Source: an uncultured Pedobacter sp.
GTDB lineage: Bacteria; Bacteroidota; Bacteroidia; Sphingobacteriales; Sphingobacteriaceae
Assembly (NCBI GenBank): GCA_946478755.1
Contig: CAMLDJ010000120.1
Span: forward strand, 1 to 15,085
Direction of reading: 5' to 3'
Length of the DNA: 15,085 nt
Shown here: positions 6,528-14,279 of the stretch, piece after piece
How positions within the stretch are numbered: position 1 is the first letter of the stretch
Layout of the letters: every line of letters begins with the position of its first letter
Notes under the pieces: generated by a model
Seen by the model: the letters and a program-made list of their open reading frames with translations, nothing else
What the model was told of the DNA's origin: nothing
Database searches by the model: none
Position numbers and translations under genes: made by a program

Positions 6528-7701
6528 AAAAGACCTTTACGAAGCTCCTGATTATTACTTGTTGGATGAATTATTATCTGAGGAGCATAAGCTGATCCGC
6601 TCTGCCGCGAGGGACTGGGTTAAAAAAGAGATCAGCCCGATTATAGAGGATTATGCGCAAAAAGCGAAATTTCCAAAGCATATCATTAAAGGTTTGGGAG
6701 AGATCGGCGCCTTCGGGCCAACCATCCCTACCGAATATGGCGGTGCAGGTTTGGATTATATGGCCTACGGCTTACTGATGCAGGAGATTGAGCGTGGAGA
6801 TTCGGGGATCAGATCCACCGCTTCTGTACAGGGATCATTGGTGATGTACCCCATATTCGCCTACGGAACGGAAGATCAACGCAGAAAATATTTGCCAAAA
6901 CTGGCTACAGGTGAGCTGATGGGTTGTTTCGGCCTGACAGAACCTGACCATGGTTCAGATCCGGGCGGAATGGTAACCAATATTAAAGATAAGGGCGATC
7001 ATTACCTGCTGAATGGCGCGAAAATGTGGATCTCCAACGCACCATTTGCCGACATCGCTGTGGTTTGGGCAAAGGATGAATCGGGTAAAATACGGGGAAT
7101 GATTGTTGAACGTGGCATGGAAGGCTTTACCACCCCCGAAACCCATAACAAATGGAGTCTCAGGGCTTCTTCAACGGGCGAACTGGTCTTCGATCAGGTT
7201 AAGGTCCCTAAAGAAAACATCTTTCCAGACATCACCGGCCTTAAGGGACCGCTTGGCTGTTTAAACCAGGCACGTTATGGCATTGCATGGGGTGCTTTAG
7301 GGGCGGCTATGGATTGTTACGATACCGCACTCCGCTATTCTAAAGAACGTACTCAGTTTGGAAAACCCATCGGTGGCTTTCAGCTCCAGCAAAAGAAACT
7401 TGCAGAAATGATCACCGAGATTACCAAGGCTCAGTTACTGGTATGGCGCCTGGGTGTGCTTAAAACTGAAAACCGCGCTACTCCGGAACAGATCTCTATG
7501 GCTAAAAGGAACAGTGTGGAGACAGCCCTGAACATTGCCAGAAATGCCAGGCAAATGCTGGGTGGCATGGGCATCACCGGCGAATATTCCATTATGCGCC
7601 ATATGATGAACCTGGAATCGGTGGTCACTTACGAGGGTACGCACGACATTCACCTGCTGATTACCGGCATGGATGTTACAGGTATAAATGCATTTAAATA
7701 A
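6511..7701 (+). CDS. gcdH: Glutaryl-CoA dehydrogenase-like acyl-CoA dehydrogenase
   Basis: A 396-residue FAD enzyme expected to oxidise and decarboxylate glutaryl-CoA to crotonyl-CoA in lysine/tryptophan breakdown. The segment SGIRSTASVQGSLVM (98-112) matches the glutaryl-CoA dehydrogenase pattern, with Arg101 at the place of the arginine that binds the substrate carboxylate. Also present are the FAD-binding segment CFGLTEPDHGSDP, the ERTQFGKPIGGFQL segment, and YEGTHDIH (374-381) with catalytic Glu375. From memory it aligns along its length with human GCDH apart from the mitochondrial leader. A candidate promoter is just upstream, and an AHSA1-type gene follows after 5 nt. A related short-chain acyl-CoA dehydrogenase is the alternative. 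Confidence 0.87.
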   Translation: MNKSTKKDLYEAPDYYLLDELLSEEHKLIRSAARDWVKKEISPIIEDYAQKAKFPKHIIKGLGEIGAFGPTIPTEYGGAGLDYMAYGLLMQEIERGDSGIRSTASVQGSLVMYPIFAYGTEDQRRKYLPKLATGELMGCFGLTEPDHGSDPGGMVTNIKDKGDHYLLNGAKMWISNAPFADIAVVWAKDESGKIRGMIVERGMEGFTTPETHNKWSLRASSTGELVFDQVKVPKENIFPDITGLKGPLGCLNQARYGIAWGALGAAMDCYDTALRYSKERTQFGKPIGGFQLQQKKLAEMITEITKAQLLVWRLGVLKTENRATPEQISMAKRNSVETALNIARNARQMLGGMGITGEYSIMRHMMNLESVVTYEGTHDIHLLITGMDVTGINAFK

Positions 7702-7706
7702 ATTTA

Positions 7707-8090
7707 ATGAAGAGTTTTAAAAAATATTATCAGATCCCTGCCCCACCGGAAGAAGTTTACTGGGCATTAACGAAAGCACAAAGCATACAACTGTGGACAG
7801 GAGCCGAAGTGGAATTTACCGAAGAGCCGGATACGGAATTCTCGTTCTGGGACGGAGACATTGTAGGCAAAAACCTGGAATTTGATTATGGAAAGAAAAT
7901 TGTACAGGAATGGTATTTTGGGGAGGACAACAATGAGCCATCCATCGTAACGATTAAACTGCATGCCGATAAAAAAGGTACCTCACTGGAATTTCTACAA
8001 ACCAATATCCCTGAAGCGGATTATGATGACTTTACAGCTGGCCTGGATGAGTATTACCTTGGCGGCCTGACGGATTTTTTTGACGAATAA
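7707..8090 (+). CDS. AHSA1/SRPBCC (START-like) domain protein
   Basis: A 127-residue soluble protein made of a single SRPBCC domain of the Aha1-C (AHSA1) type. The N-terminal strand and helix (IPAPPEEVYWALTK, 10-23), the central WDGDIVGKN (48-56), the IVQEW strand (65-69), and the acidic, aromatic C-terminal helix ending in YYLGGLTDFFDE fit this family. These proteins form a hydrophobic pocket; the ligand is unknown here. The start lies 5 nt after the dehydrogenase stop, so the two are probably co-transcribed, but no functional tie is evident. The stop codon is the left base of the terminator hairpin. Confidence 0.83.
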   Translation: MKSFKKYYQIPAPPEEVYWALTKAQSIQLWTGAEVEFTEEPDTEFSFWDGDIVGKNLEFDYGKKIVQEWYFGEDNNEPSIVTIKLHADKKGTSLEFLQTNIPEADYDDFTAGLDEYYLGGLTDFFDE

Positions 8091-8128
8091 AAGAAAAGGC
8101 ATTTCTATTTGAAATGCCTTTTCTTTTA
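8088..8128. terminator. Bidirectional terminator shared by the AHSA1 gene and lysA
   Basis: A perfect 18-bp inverted repeat (8088-8105 with 8111-8128) with a 5-nt loop. Its outer arms are A-rich then T-rich, so each strand gets a stem (core GGCATTTC/GAAATGCC) followed by TTTTCTTTTA. The TAA of the plus-strand gene (8088-8090) and the TAA of lysA (8126-8128) pair with each other at the base. Confidence 0.93.
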
Positions 8129-9280
8129 TGCTTCGTCGCTGTAGACGGACCTGATCTCATCCCTGAGGTTATATTTAGAGGCCATCACCTCACCATAAGC
8201 ACCAGCACTTCTGATGGCATACAAATCGCCTCTGAAAGTTTCCGGCTGCTCTACTTCTTTTCCAAAGCAATCCGTGCTTTCGCAGATCGGCCCTACGATA
8301 TCGTATTTCAAGGCAATTTCATTTCCCCTGCTCAGGTTTTCTATTTTATGATAGGCCTGGTATAAAGCAGGGCGCATCAGTTCCGTCATCCCGGCATCCA
8401 GGATCACGAAGTTTTTCTTCTTGCCATTCTTCACATACAGCACCCGGCTGATCAGAGAGGCAGATTGCCCAACAAGGGCTCTTCCCAATTCAAAGTGTAC
8501 CTCCTGACCTGGTTTGATCTCCAGGAATTCAGAAAAGATCTTAAAATAATTTGCGAAGTCGGGGATCTGCTGATCGGGATGATGATAATCGATGCCTAGT
8601 CCGCCGCCTACATTTAAGACCTTAACAGCAAAACCGCGCTCTTCAAACCAAAGGGCGAATTCGTTTACCCGTACACAAAGGTTTTTATAGACATCCAAAT
8701 TGGTGATCTGCGATCCGATGTGGAAGTGTATCCCAATAAAGTCCAGATGTGCCGAGGCTCTTAGTGCTTCTGCACATGCTGGTAGATCCCAGGAATTTAC
8801 CCCAAACTTATTTTCATCCAGACCAGTAGTGATGTTGTGGTGGGTATGCGCATCTACATTGGGATTGATGCGAATGGCTACACTCGCCTTTTTGCCCCTT
8901 TTACCGGCCAGTTCATTAATCACCTCCAGTTCCTGAACGGATTCCACATTGAAACAAAATATATCCTGATCCAAAGCAAGGTTAATTTCCTTGTCGGACT
9001 TACCCACACCTGCAAAAACAGTTTTTTCTTTGGCAAAGCCAGTCTCAATGGCTTTACTCACCTCTCCACCGCTCACACAATCAGCACCAAAGCCTACCGC
9101 CCTGATCTTTTCCAATACCCTGACATTGAAATTTGCTTTCATCGCATAGTGCACATGAAAATTGTATAACTTAGCTGCCGTTGCGCAGGTATTTAATGTG
9201 GTTTGCAGCAGATCCAGGTCGTAATAATAGAAAGGTGTTTCTAAAGTTCCGAAGCGTGATATATCTTTATTAGAAAACAT
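8126..9280 (-). CDS. lysA: Diaminopimelate decarboxylase
   Basis: A 384-residue PLP enzyme that decarboxylates meso-diaminopimelate to L-lysine, the last step of the DAP pathway. It shows the alanine-racemase-type barrel with HYAMKAN (44-50, Lys48 binding PLP), HFHIGSQ (185-191) and NVGGGLGIDY (223-232), and the beta domain with ELGRALVG (264-271) and CESTD (333-337; Cys333 the likely catalytic residue from the partner subunit), then GAYGEVMASKYN. It is about 35 residues shorter than E. coli LysA, mostly at the ends. lysC lies upstream on the same strand across a 189-nt spacer with no clear terminator, so a lysC-lysA transcript is plausible. Its ATG is one nucleotide from the ATG of a small opposite-strand ORF. 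Confidence 0.95.
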   Translation of the reverse strand: MFSNKDISRFGTLETPFYYYDLDLLQTTLNTCATAAKLYNFHVHYAMKANFNVRVLEKIRAVGFGADCVSGGEVSKAIETGFAKEKTVFAGVGKSDKEINLALDQDIFCFNVESVQELEVINELAGKRGKKASVAIRINPNVDAHTHHNITTGLDENKFGVNSWDLPACAEALRASAHLDFIGIHFHIGSQITNLDVYKNLCVRVNEFALWFEERGFAVKVLNVGGGLGIDYHHPDQQIPDFANYFKIFSEFLEIKPGQEVHFELGRALVGQSASLISRVLYVKNGKKKNFVILDAGMTELMRPALYQAYHKIENLSRGNEIALKYDIVGPICESTDCFGKEVEQPETFRGDLYAIRSAGAYGEVMASKYNLRDEIRSVYSDEA

Positions 9281-9281
9281 A

Positions 9282-9458
9282 ATGTTTAAATATCTTGTTA
9301 TTTTTTTTGTACTTATACTTGGGCTGATTTACCTCGGTAACTATATCGACCTTAAAAATCAGAAGATCAGCAAAAAAGAGTACGACAGAAGGATCAGGCT
9401 CTTTATCGTACTCCTATTGATCATTCTTGGTATCCTGATCTGGATAAAAAGAAGATGA
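9282..9458 (+). CDS. Small two-helix membrane protein, 58 codons, unknown function
   Basis: This short ORF fills the lysC-lysA spacer on the opposite strand. It starts with ATG at 9282 and stops with TGA at 9456-9458. The product opens MFKYLVIFFVLILGLIYL, one hydrophobic helix (about 3-20). A strongly basic loop (about 24-39; KNQKISKKEYDRR) and a second helix (about 40-55) follow, and the protein ends in KRR. The even split of hydrophobic helices and basic polar segments is what a real membrane hairpin shows and is unlikely in random antisense. Because the loop and C-terminus are basic, they cannot both be cytoplasmic in a simple hairpin, so topology is unclear. Its ATG is 1 nt from the lysA ATG. 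I recognise no family and see no convincing ribosome-binding site or promoter. Confidence 0.6.
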   Translation: MFKYLVIFFVLILGLIYLGNYIDLKNQKISKKEYDRRIRLFIVLLLIILGILIWIKRR

Positions 9459-9469
9459 CCTCCGTTTTC

Positions 9470-10783
9470 TTATTCAAACAGCCTGTTGTGTAAACTTTTC
9501 AGTGCTTCGGTTTTATCCGGGGTATTGATCAGCAGGGAAATGTTATAATTGCTTCCGCCGTAAGAGATCATCCGTAACGGAATATGCTTGATGGCATCCA
9601 GTACGCGTGCCGCATAACCATGTTTGTCTGCCCCAAAATCGCCCACTACACAAACGATCGACTGGTCGGTATCAATTTCAACTGAACCAAAATCGTGTAA
9701 CTCTTCTACAATCTTCTGCAGGTTGCCGGTATAATCGATGGTCAGTGAAACCGCAACTTCTGAAGTGGTGATCATATCGATCGGTGTTTTATACCTTTCA
9801 AAGATCTCAAATACCTTTCTTAAGAAACCGTAAGCCAATAGCATGCGGCTGGACTGGATCTTAATCGCCGTGATACCGTCTTTTGCAGCGATAGATTTGA
9901 TCTTTCCTTTTTCACTTTCTGTCGAGATCAGCGTACCGGTAGCTTTTGGCTCCATGGTATTCAGCAATCTGACCGGAATTTTGTATTTCTGGGCCGGGAA
10001 AACCGATTGCGGATGTAGGATCTTTGCGCCAAAATAAGCCAGCTCTGCCGCTTCATCGAATGAAAGATAGGAAATCGGCTTGGTGCCTTTTACAATCCTC
10101 GGATCGTTGTTGTGCATCCCGTCGATATCCGTCCAGATCTGCACTTCTTCGGCTAATATCGCTGCACCAATTAGGGATGCAGTATAATCACTTCCTCCAC
10201 GCCGCAGGTTGTCCACCTCTCCAAAGCTGTTCCGACAAATGAATCCCTGGGTAATGAACAGCTTGGTGTCTTTATGCTGATCTAATATCGGCTGCAAATG
10301 TTTTGTTGCGTAAGGTACATCCGGCTCATTGTCCTCATCAATTTTCATAAAATCCAAAGCAGGTAGCAGCACAGATGGCACTCCAATAGATTTTAAATAG
10401 ATGTGGTATAAAGTGGTCGACAAAAGCTCGCCCTGTGCCAGGACAACTTTCTCTTCTATGGGCGTAAAAATGTCATTCGCCAGGGTACTTAAAAAGTTGA
10501 AATGGTAATCGACCACCTCCTGCCCTTGCTCACGATATTCCCCTTCGGCTAAAAGTTCCCTGATGAAATCATTGTATTTTTGCTGTAATGCGTCAATTAA
10601 ACTTAACGCAACCTGTTTATCTTCCTTTAAAAGTTTGGCTGAAATTTCCACTAAACTATTGGTGGTACCGGAAACGGCCGATAACACGACAATTTGTTCT
10701 TCTGCCGGATCGATGATATCCAGCAATTTTTTCATGCGCTCAGGGCTTCCTACAGAAGTGCCTCCAAACTTTAATACTTTCAT
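9470..10783 (-). CDS. lysC: Aspartokinase (monofunctional, ACT-regulated)
   Basis: A 437-residue enzyme that phosphorylates L-aspartate, the first step towards lysine, DAP, threonine and methionine. The N-terminal kinase fold shows MKVLKFGGTSVG (1-12), RGGSDYTA (205-212), the IWTDIDGM segment and FGAKILHPQS. The C-terminal third (about 305-437) reads as paired ACT domains (IKIQSSRML, then ISYGGSNYNISLLI), the site where end-product amino acids inhibit the family. There is no homoserine dehydrogenase domain, so it is the monofunctional class. The start is fixed by the family's opening sequence. It lies upstream of lysA on the same strand, consistent with lysine supply. The leader on the 224-nt divergent side contains a small hairpin (10809-10834). 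Confidence 0.94.
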   Translation of the reverse strand: MKVLKFGGTSVGSPERMKKLLDIIDPAEEQIVVLSAVSGTTNSLVEISAKLLKEDKQVALSLIDALQQKYNDFIRELLAEGEYREQGQEVVDYHFNFLSTLANDIFTPIEEKVVLAQGELLSTTLYHIYLKSIGVPSVLLPALDFMKIDEDNEPDVPYATKHLQPILDQHKDTKLFITQGFICRNSFGEVDNLRRGGSDYTASLIGAAILAEEVQIWTDIDGMHNNDPRIVKGTKPISYLSFDEAAELAYFGAKILHPQSVFPAQKYKIPVRLLNTMEPKATGTLISTESEKGKIKSIAAKDGITAIKIQSSRMLLAYGFLRKVFEIFERYKTPIDMITTSEVAVSLTIDYTGNLQKIVEELHDFGSVEIDTDQSIVCVVGDFGADKHGYAARVLDAIKHIPLRMISYGGSNYNISLLINTPDKTEALKSLHNRLFE

Positions 10784-11007
10784 AATTTGTTAATGTTTTA
10801 ATCGTCATGAGACCCGGCAAAACCATCTGGTCCCTTTTTTGTTTAATTAATTTTTAAAGGTTAAAAGCTGTATAATTAGCTATATTTATTTGCTCCAAGT
10901 ATTTTAATATTAAGCAAAATGGTTATATACTTGTAATCGGGCGTGAAATTAACTAAATCACGCTTAATAAAGGCAAAATAGGCAAAATAAAATTTGGAAA
11001 ACGATAT
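10784..11007. promoter_or_regulatory. Divergent lysC / phosphoglucomutase control region with two inverted repeats
   Basis: No gene is visible in this 224-nt AT-rich gap, which must hold promoters for both neighbours. Three features stand out. A stem in the lysC leader pairs 10809-10814 with 10829-10834, with one G-U pair on the minus strand. A perfect GCGTGA/TCACGC inverted repeat (10941-10946 with 10958-10963, 11-nt spacer) lies 44 nt before the phosphoglucomutase start. A 9-bp tandem repeat, AGGCAAAAT twice, spans 10971-10988. I found no exact TAnnTTTG on either strand and no resemblance to a lysine riboswitch. Confidence 0.45.
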
Positions 11008-12741
11008 ATGCAACTAGAACAAGCTACCTTAGGAACAGTTAATAAATGGCTGAACGGCAATTACGATCAAAAAACGAAAGAAGAAATACAGAATCTTTTA
11101 AATAAGGAGGCTTATACCGAACTTACAGATTCATTTTACAGAAACCTGGAATTCGGAACGGGAGGTTTACGCGGCATCATGGGGCCGGGATCAAACAGGA
11201 TCAACAAGTATACCATAGGAACCGCAACACAAGGCTTATCCAATTACCTGAACAATAAATATCCGGGAGAAAAGATTAAAGTGGCCATAGCACACGATAG
11301 CCGTAACAATTCAGCTTATTTTGCCCAGGTGACCGCCGATGTTTTTTCAGCCAATGGGATACATGTTTACTTCTTTTCTGCATTAAGACCAACGCCGGAG
11401 TTGTCCTTTGCCATCCGTCAGCTTGGCTGTAAAAGCGGGGTAATGCTTACGGCTTCGCACAATCCAAAGGAATACAATGGCTATAAGGCCTATGGCGCTG
11501 ACGGCGGCCAGTTCACTTCGCCTGATGATATCCTGGTCATGGATGAAGTGGCAAAGATTAAAAGTATTGATGAGGTTAAATTTGATCGTGTAGCAGATCA
11601 TATTGAAAAAATCGGAGAAGAGATCGACCAATTGTACCTGGATAAAATCACAGCACTTTCGGTATCTCCGGAAGCCATTTCCCGTCAGAAAGACCTCAAA
11701 ATTGTCTACTCACCTATTCATGGAACAGGAATTACCCTGGTTCCGAAAGCACTGGAGCAATTTGGCTTTACCAATCTGACCCTTGTAGAAGAACAAAGTA
11801 AGCCGGATGGCAACTTTCCGACTGTGGTTTATCCGAACCCTGAAGAAAAAGAAGCACTTACCCTCGCTTTGAAAAAAGCGCAGGAGATTGATGCCGACCT
11901 GGTACTGGCTACAGATCCTGATGCAGACCGCGTGGGGATTGCTGTAAAAAATAACGATGGAGAATTTGTGTTGTTAAACGGTAATCAGACCGGAAGTTTA
12001 CTGATCAATTATCTGCTAACGGCATGGGAAGAAAAAGGAAAGCTTACCGGCAGCGAATATATTGTTAAAACCATTGTAACTTCCAATCTGATAGAAGCAA
12101 TTGCCAAAGCTAAAAATGTGACTTATTACAACACGCTTACCGGCTTCAAATGGATTGGCCAGATCATGACCCAGCTGGAGGGTAAAGAAACCTTTATTGG
12201 TGGTGGTGAAGAGAGCTATGGCTATCTGGTTGGCGACCTGGTAAGGGATAAGGACGCTGTGGTTTCCTGCGCCTTTATTGCAGAAATGACCGCCTTCTAT
12301 AAAGATAAAGGTAGCAGCCTTTACGATGCGCTGTTGAATATGTACGTAGAATATGGCCTCTATAAGGAAGAACTCGTTTCCATTACCAAAAAAGGCAAAA
12401 CAGGTGCGGAAGACATCAAGGCCATGATGGAGAAGTTTAGAAACAACCCTCCCGCTACGCTGGGCGGATCAAAAATAGAAACTTTGAAAGACTACAAACT
12501 GGGTGTGCAGACCGATTTAAAAACGGGTGCGAAAACAGCGTTAGACTTACCTAAATCAGATGTATTGCAGTTTATCACTGAGGATGGCAGTATTGTGTCG
12601 GCCAGACCTTCGGGAACAGAGCCGAAGATAAAGTTCTACTGCAGTGTAAATGCGCCCTTGAAAGACAAGGGGAATTTCAAAGAAACGGATGCCAGACTTG
12701 GCGAGAAAATTAAAGCGGTAATGAGCGATCTTGAGGTGTAA
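11008..12741 (+). CDS. pgcA: Phosphoglucomutase / phosphohexomutase (PgcA type)
   Basis: A 577-residue alpha-D-phosphohexomutase that interconverts glucose-1-phosphate and glucose-6-phosphate, feeding UDP-glucose and surface-polysaccharide synthesis. All family sites are intact: EFGTGGLRG (48-56), the phosphoserine loop TASHNPKEYNGYK (148-160, Ser150), the metal loop DPDADR (303-308), the sugar-binding GGGEESYG (398-405) and the phosphate-binding RPSGTEPK (533-540). Length and sequence resemble Bacillus subtilis PgcA rather than the shorter bacterial PMM/PGM or GlmM. Phosphomannomutase or phosphopentomutase activity cannot be excluded. It is divergent from lysC and ends 13 nt from the convergent response-regulator gene, with no terminator between them. 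Confidence 0.9.
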   Translation: MQLEQATLGTVNKWLNGNYDQKTKEEIQNLLNKEAYTELTDSFYRNLEFGTGGLRGIMGPGSNRINKYTIGTATQGLSNYLNNKYPGEKIKVAIAHDSRNNSAYFAQVTADVFSANGIHVYFFSALRPTPELSFAIRQLGCKSGVMLTASHNPKEYNGYKAYGADGGQFTSPDDILVMDEVAKIKSIDEVKFDRVADHIEKIGEEIDQLYLDKITALSVSPEAISRQKDLKIVYSPIHGTGITLVPKALEQFGFTNLTLVEEQSKPDGNFPTVVYPNPEEKEALTLALKKAQEIDADLVLATDPDADRVGIAVKNNDGEFVLLNGNQTGSLLINYLLTAWEEKGKLTGSEYIVKTIVTSNLIEAIAKAKNVTYYNTLTGFKWIGQIMTQLEGKETFIGGGEESYGYLVGDLVRDKDAVVSCAFIAEMTAFYKDKGSSLYDALLNMYVEYGLYKEELVSITKKGKTGAEDIKAMMEKFRNNPPATLGGSKIETLKDYKLGVQTDLKTGAKTALDLPKSDVLQFITEDGSIVSARPSGTEPKIKFYCSVNAPLKDKGNFKETDARLGEKIKAVMSDLEV

Positions 12742-12754
12742 CCCCTCCTTTTCA

Positions 12755-13192
12755 TTATTCCTCAATCATTTCAAAATATTTGTCAGCGATATTTGCAAAG
12801 GCCTCTATGTTTAGGGGCTTATGCAAATACGTGGCAATCTCGGCCACATTCGCAGCATGCAGCTCATCATCGGGATTAAGCGAGGTGGTCAGCATGACCA
12901 CAACAATTCTGGCCTTATGTTTTTCATCCAGCTTTTTGTACTCTGCAATAAAGTCCCAGCCATTCATCCCAGGCATATTGATGTCTAAAAAGATAATTCC
13001 GGGCTTAGGAGCGGCTTCATCATGTTCGTACTTACCCGTATGGGTTAAATAATCCAGCCCCTCTTTTGCAGAAGTGATTTCCTTTACATCTACGCTTATT
13101 TTAGTGTTTTCCACGATCTTGCGGTGGATGAAATTTGTAGAAATGTCATCATCAATTAATAATACGCAATCGAGATCTTTATATTTCTTCAT
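12755..13192 (-). CDS. Single-domain response regulator (CheY/Rcp1-like)
   Basis: A 145-residue protein consisting only of a receiver domain. The acidic pair Asp14/Asp15 follows the first strand, Asp70 in FLDINMPGMNGW is the phosphate acceptor, Thr102 lies in MLTTS, and Lys125 in HKPL completes the site. There is no DNA-binding or enzymatic output domain, so it probably acts by protein contact or as a phosphorelay carrier. The insertion around 51-66 and the long acidic ends are typical of Rcp1-type receivers paired with phytochrome-like kinases. A strong AGGAGG (13202-13207) sits 9 nt before the ATG, unusual for this phylum, and fixes the start. The PAS kinase gene ends 34 nt upstream, so the two are likely an operon and cognate pair. 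Confidence 0.92.
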   Translation of the reverse strand: MKKYKDLDCVLLIDDDISTNFIHRKIVENTKISVDVKEITSAKEGLDYLTHTGKYEHDEAAPKPGIIFLDINMPGMNGWDFIAEYKKLDEKHKARIVVVMLTTSLNPDDELHAANVAEIATYLHKPLNIEAFANIADKYFEMIEE

Positions 13193-13201
13193 GAGTATTT
13201 G

Positions 13202-13207
13202 CCTCCT
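13202..13207 (-). promoter_or_regulatory. Strong Shine-Dalgarno site for the response regulator
   Basis: AGGAGG on the minus strand, 9 nt from the ATG at 13192. Most starts in this window lack such a site, which suggests efficient independent translation of the regulator after its kinase. Confidence 0.7.
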
Positions 13208-13226
13208 ATAATTGTTTGGACTTAGT

Positions 13227-14279
13227 TTAAACTTTTAGAGAGAACCTGAACGTACTTCCTTCATCCAGAACAGATTCTACCTCAATTTTGCCCCCGTGCA
13301 ATTCCACAATCTTTTTACAATGAGAAAGTCCAATACCATAGCCTTCATAATCCGCCACATTATGTAAGCGCTGAAACATGACAAATACTTTTTCTTTGTA
13401 CCGCTCTTCTATGCCTATGCCATTATCCCTGAATTCAAAATGCCAGAAGCTATCATGCCCCGTCACCGAAATGTAGATCTGCGGATTTACCTCAGGCTTC
13501 TTGAATTTTAATGAATTACTCAACAGATTTTGAAACAGCTGTCGCAAGGCGGTTTCAAAACCATATACAATAGGAAGGTCTTTATAATGGATCTCAGCTC
13601 CTGCAGCAGCGATACTACTGAACAGATCGTTCTGCAGGCTGTCCATTAAAGCATTACAATCAACCAGGGTTTTCGCTTGCTGTCCGCCCAACCTTGCATA
13701 ATCCAGTAACCCTTTTATCAGGTTCCTCATTCGTTCGGTCGACCGGTCTATAAACTGCAGATAAAGCTTGGCATTGTCGTCAAATACATCTTTATACTCA
13801 TCCTTAAACAGCTCTACGAAGTTTTTAACCGTAAGCAATGGTTCCTGCAGATCATGTGAAGCGATATATACAAATTGCTCCAGCTCCTGATTTTTGATCT
13901 CCAGCTCGCGCGCATACTCCTCTGATGTCTTTTCGAGCTGTCGCTTGGCCGTCAGATCCCTTACAAAAATGGAGAACCCAACAACGTTCTTATGGTCATC
14001 ATAGATCGCAGAAATGGTCACAAATGCCCAAAACATCTCCCCATTCTTTCTTAATCGCCAGCCTTCATGCTGCGCTCTACCCTTAACCCGGGCTTCTTCA
14101 ATCAGGAGCTCAGGTTGTCTGCTCCTTCGATTATCCTCGCTGTAAAATATACTAAAGTTGCTGCCGATGATCTCATCGGCATGATAGCCTTTAATCTTTT
14201 CCGCTTCTTTATTCCAATTCTCAATATTTCCCTGGCTGTCTAATAAAAGAATCGTATAATCATCTATTACTTCAAGCAT
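13227..14279 (-). CDS. Soluble PAS-domain sensor histidine kinase
   Basis: From ATG 14279 the protein has 350 residues. A PAS domain (about 4-110; WNKEAEKIKGY and the FWAFVTISAIYD, GFSIFVRDLT end) is followed by a short coiled coil (about 112-135). A HisKA domain with ASHDLQEPL holds His142 as phospho-acceptor. An HATPase domain has NLLSNSLKF (N box), DNGIGI (285-290) and GYGIGL (313-318). There is no membrane segment, so it senses a cytoplasmic signal; no haem or flavin residue set is obvious to me. The H-box and ATPase type resemble bacteriophytochrome-like kinases. A TTG at 14303 in the same frame would add eight residues; I prefer the ATG because it opens directly at the PAS fold. The receiver gene follows. 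Confidence 0.88.
   Translation of the reverse strand: MLEVIDDYTILLLDSQGNIENWNKEAEKIKGYHADEIIGSNFSIFYSEDNRRSRQPELLIEEARVKGRAQHEGWRLRKNGEMFWAFVTISAIYDDHKNVVGFSIFVRDLTAKRQLEKTSEEYARELEIKNQELEQFVYIASHDLQEPLLTVKNFVELFKDEYKDVFDDNAKLYLQFIDRSTERMRNLIKGLLDYARLGGQQAKTLVDCNALMDSLQNDLFSSIAAAGAEIHYKDLPIVYGFETALRQLFQNLLSNSLKFKKPEVNPQIYISVTGHDSFWHFEFRDNGIGIEERYKEKVFVMFQRLHNVADYEGYGIGLSHCKKIVELHGGKIEVESVLDEGSTFRFSLKV

Noticed and set aside
10809..10840. Plus-strand terminator (hairpin followed by six T) near the lysC start
   Set aside because: No plus-strand gene ends upstream of it, and on the plus strand the stem has an A-C mismatch that becomes a G-U pair only in minus-strand RNA, so a lysC leader hairpin fits better.
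10784..11007. Lysine riboswitch upstream of lysC
   Set aside because: The gap is AT-rich and lacks the conserved purine-rich core and multi-helix layout of the lysine riboswitch; only short isolated stems are seen.
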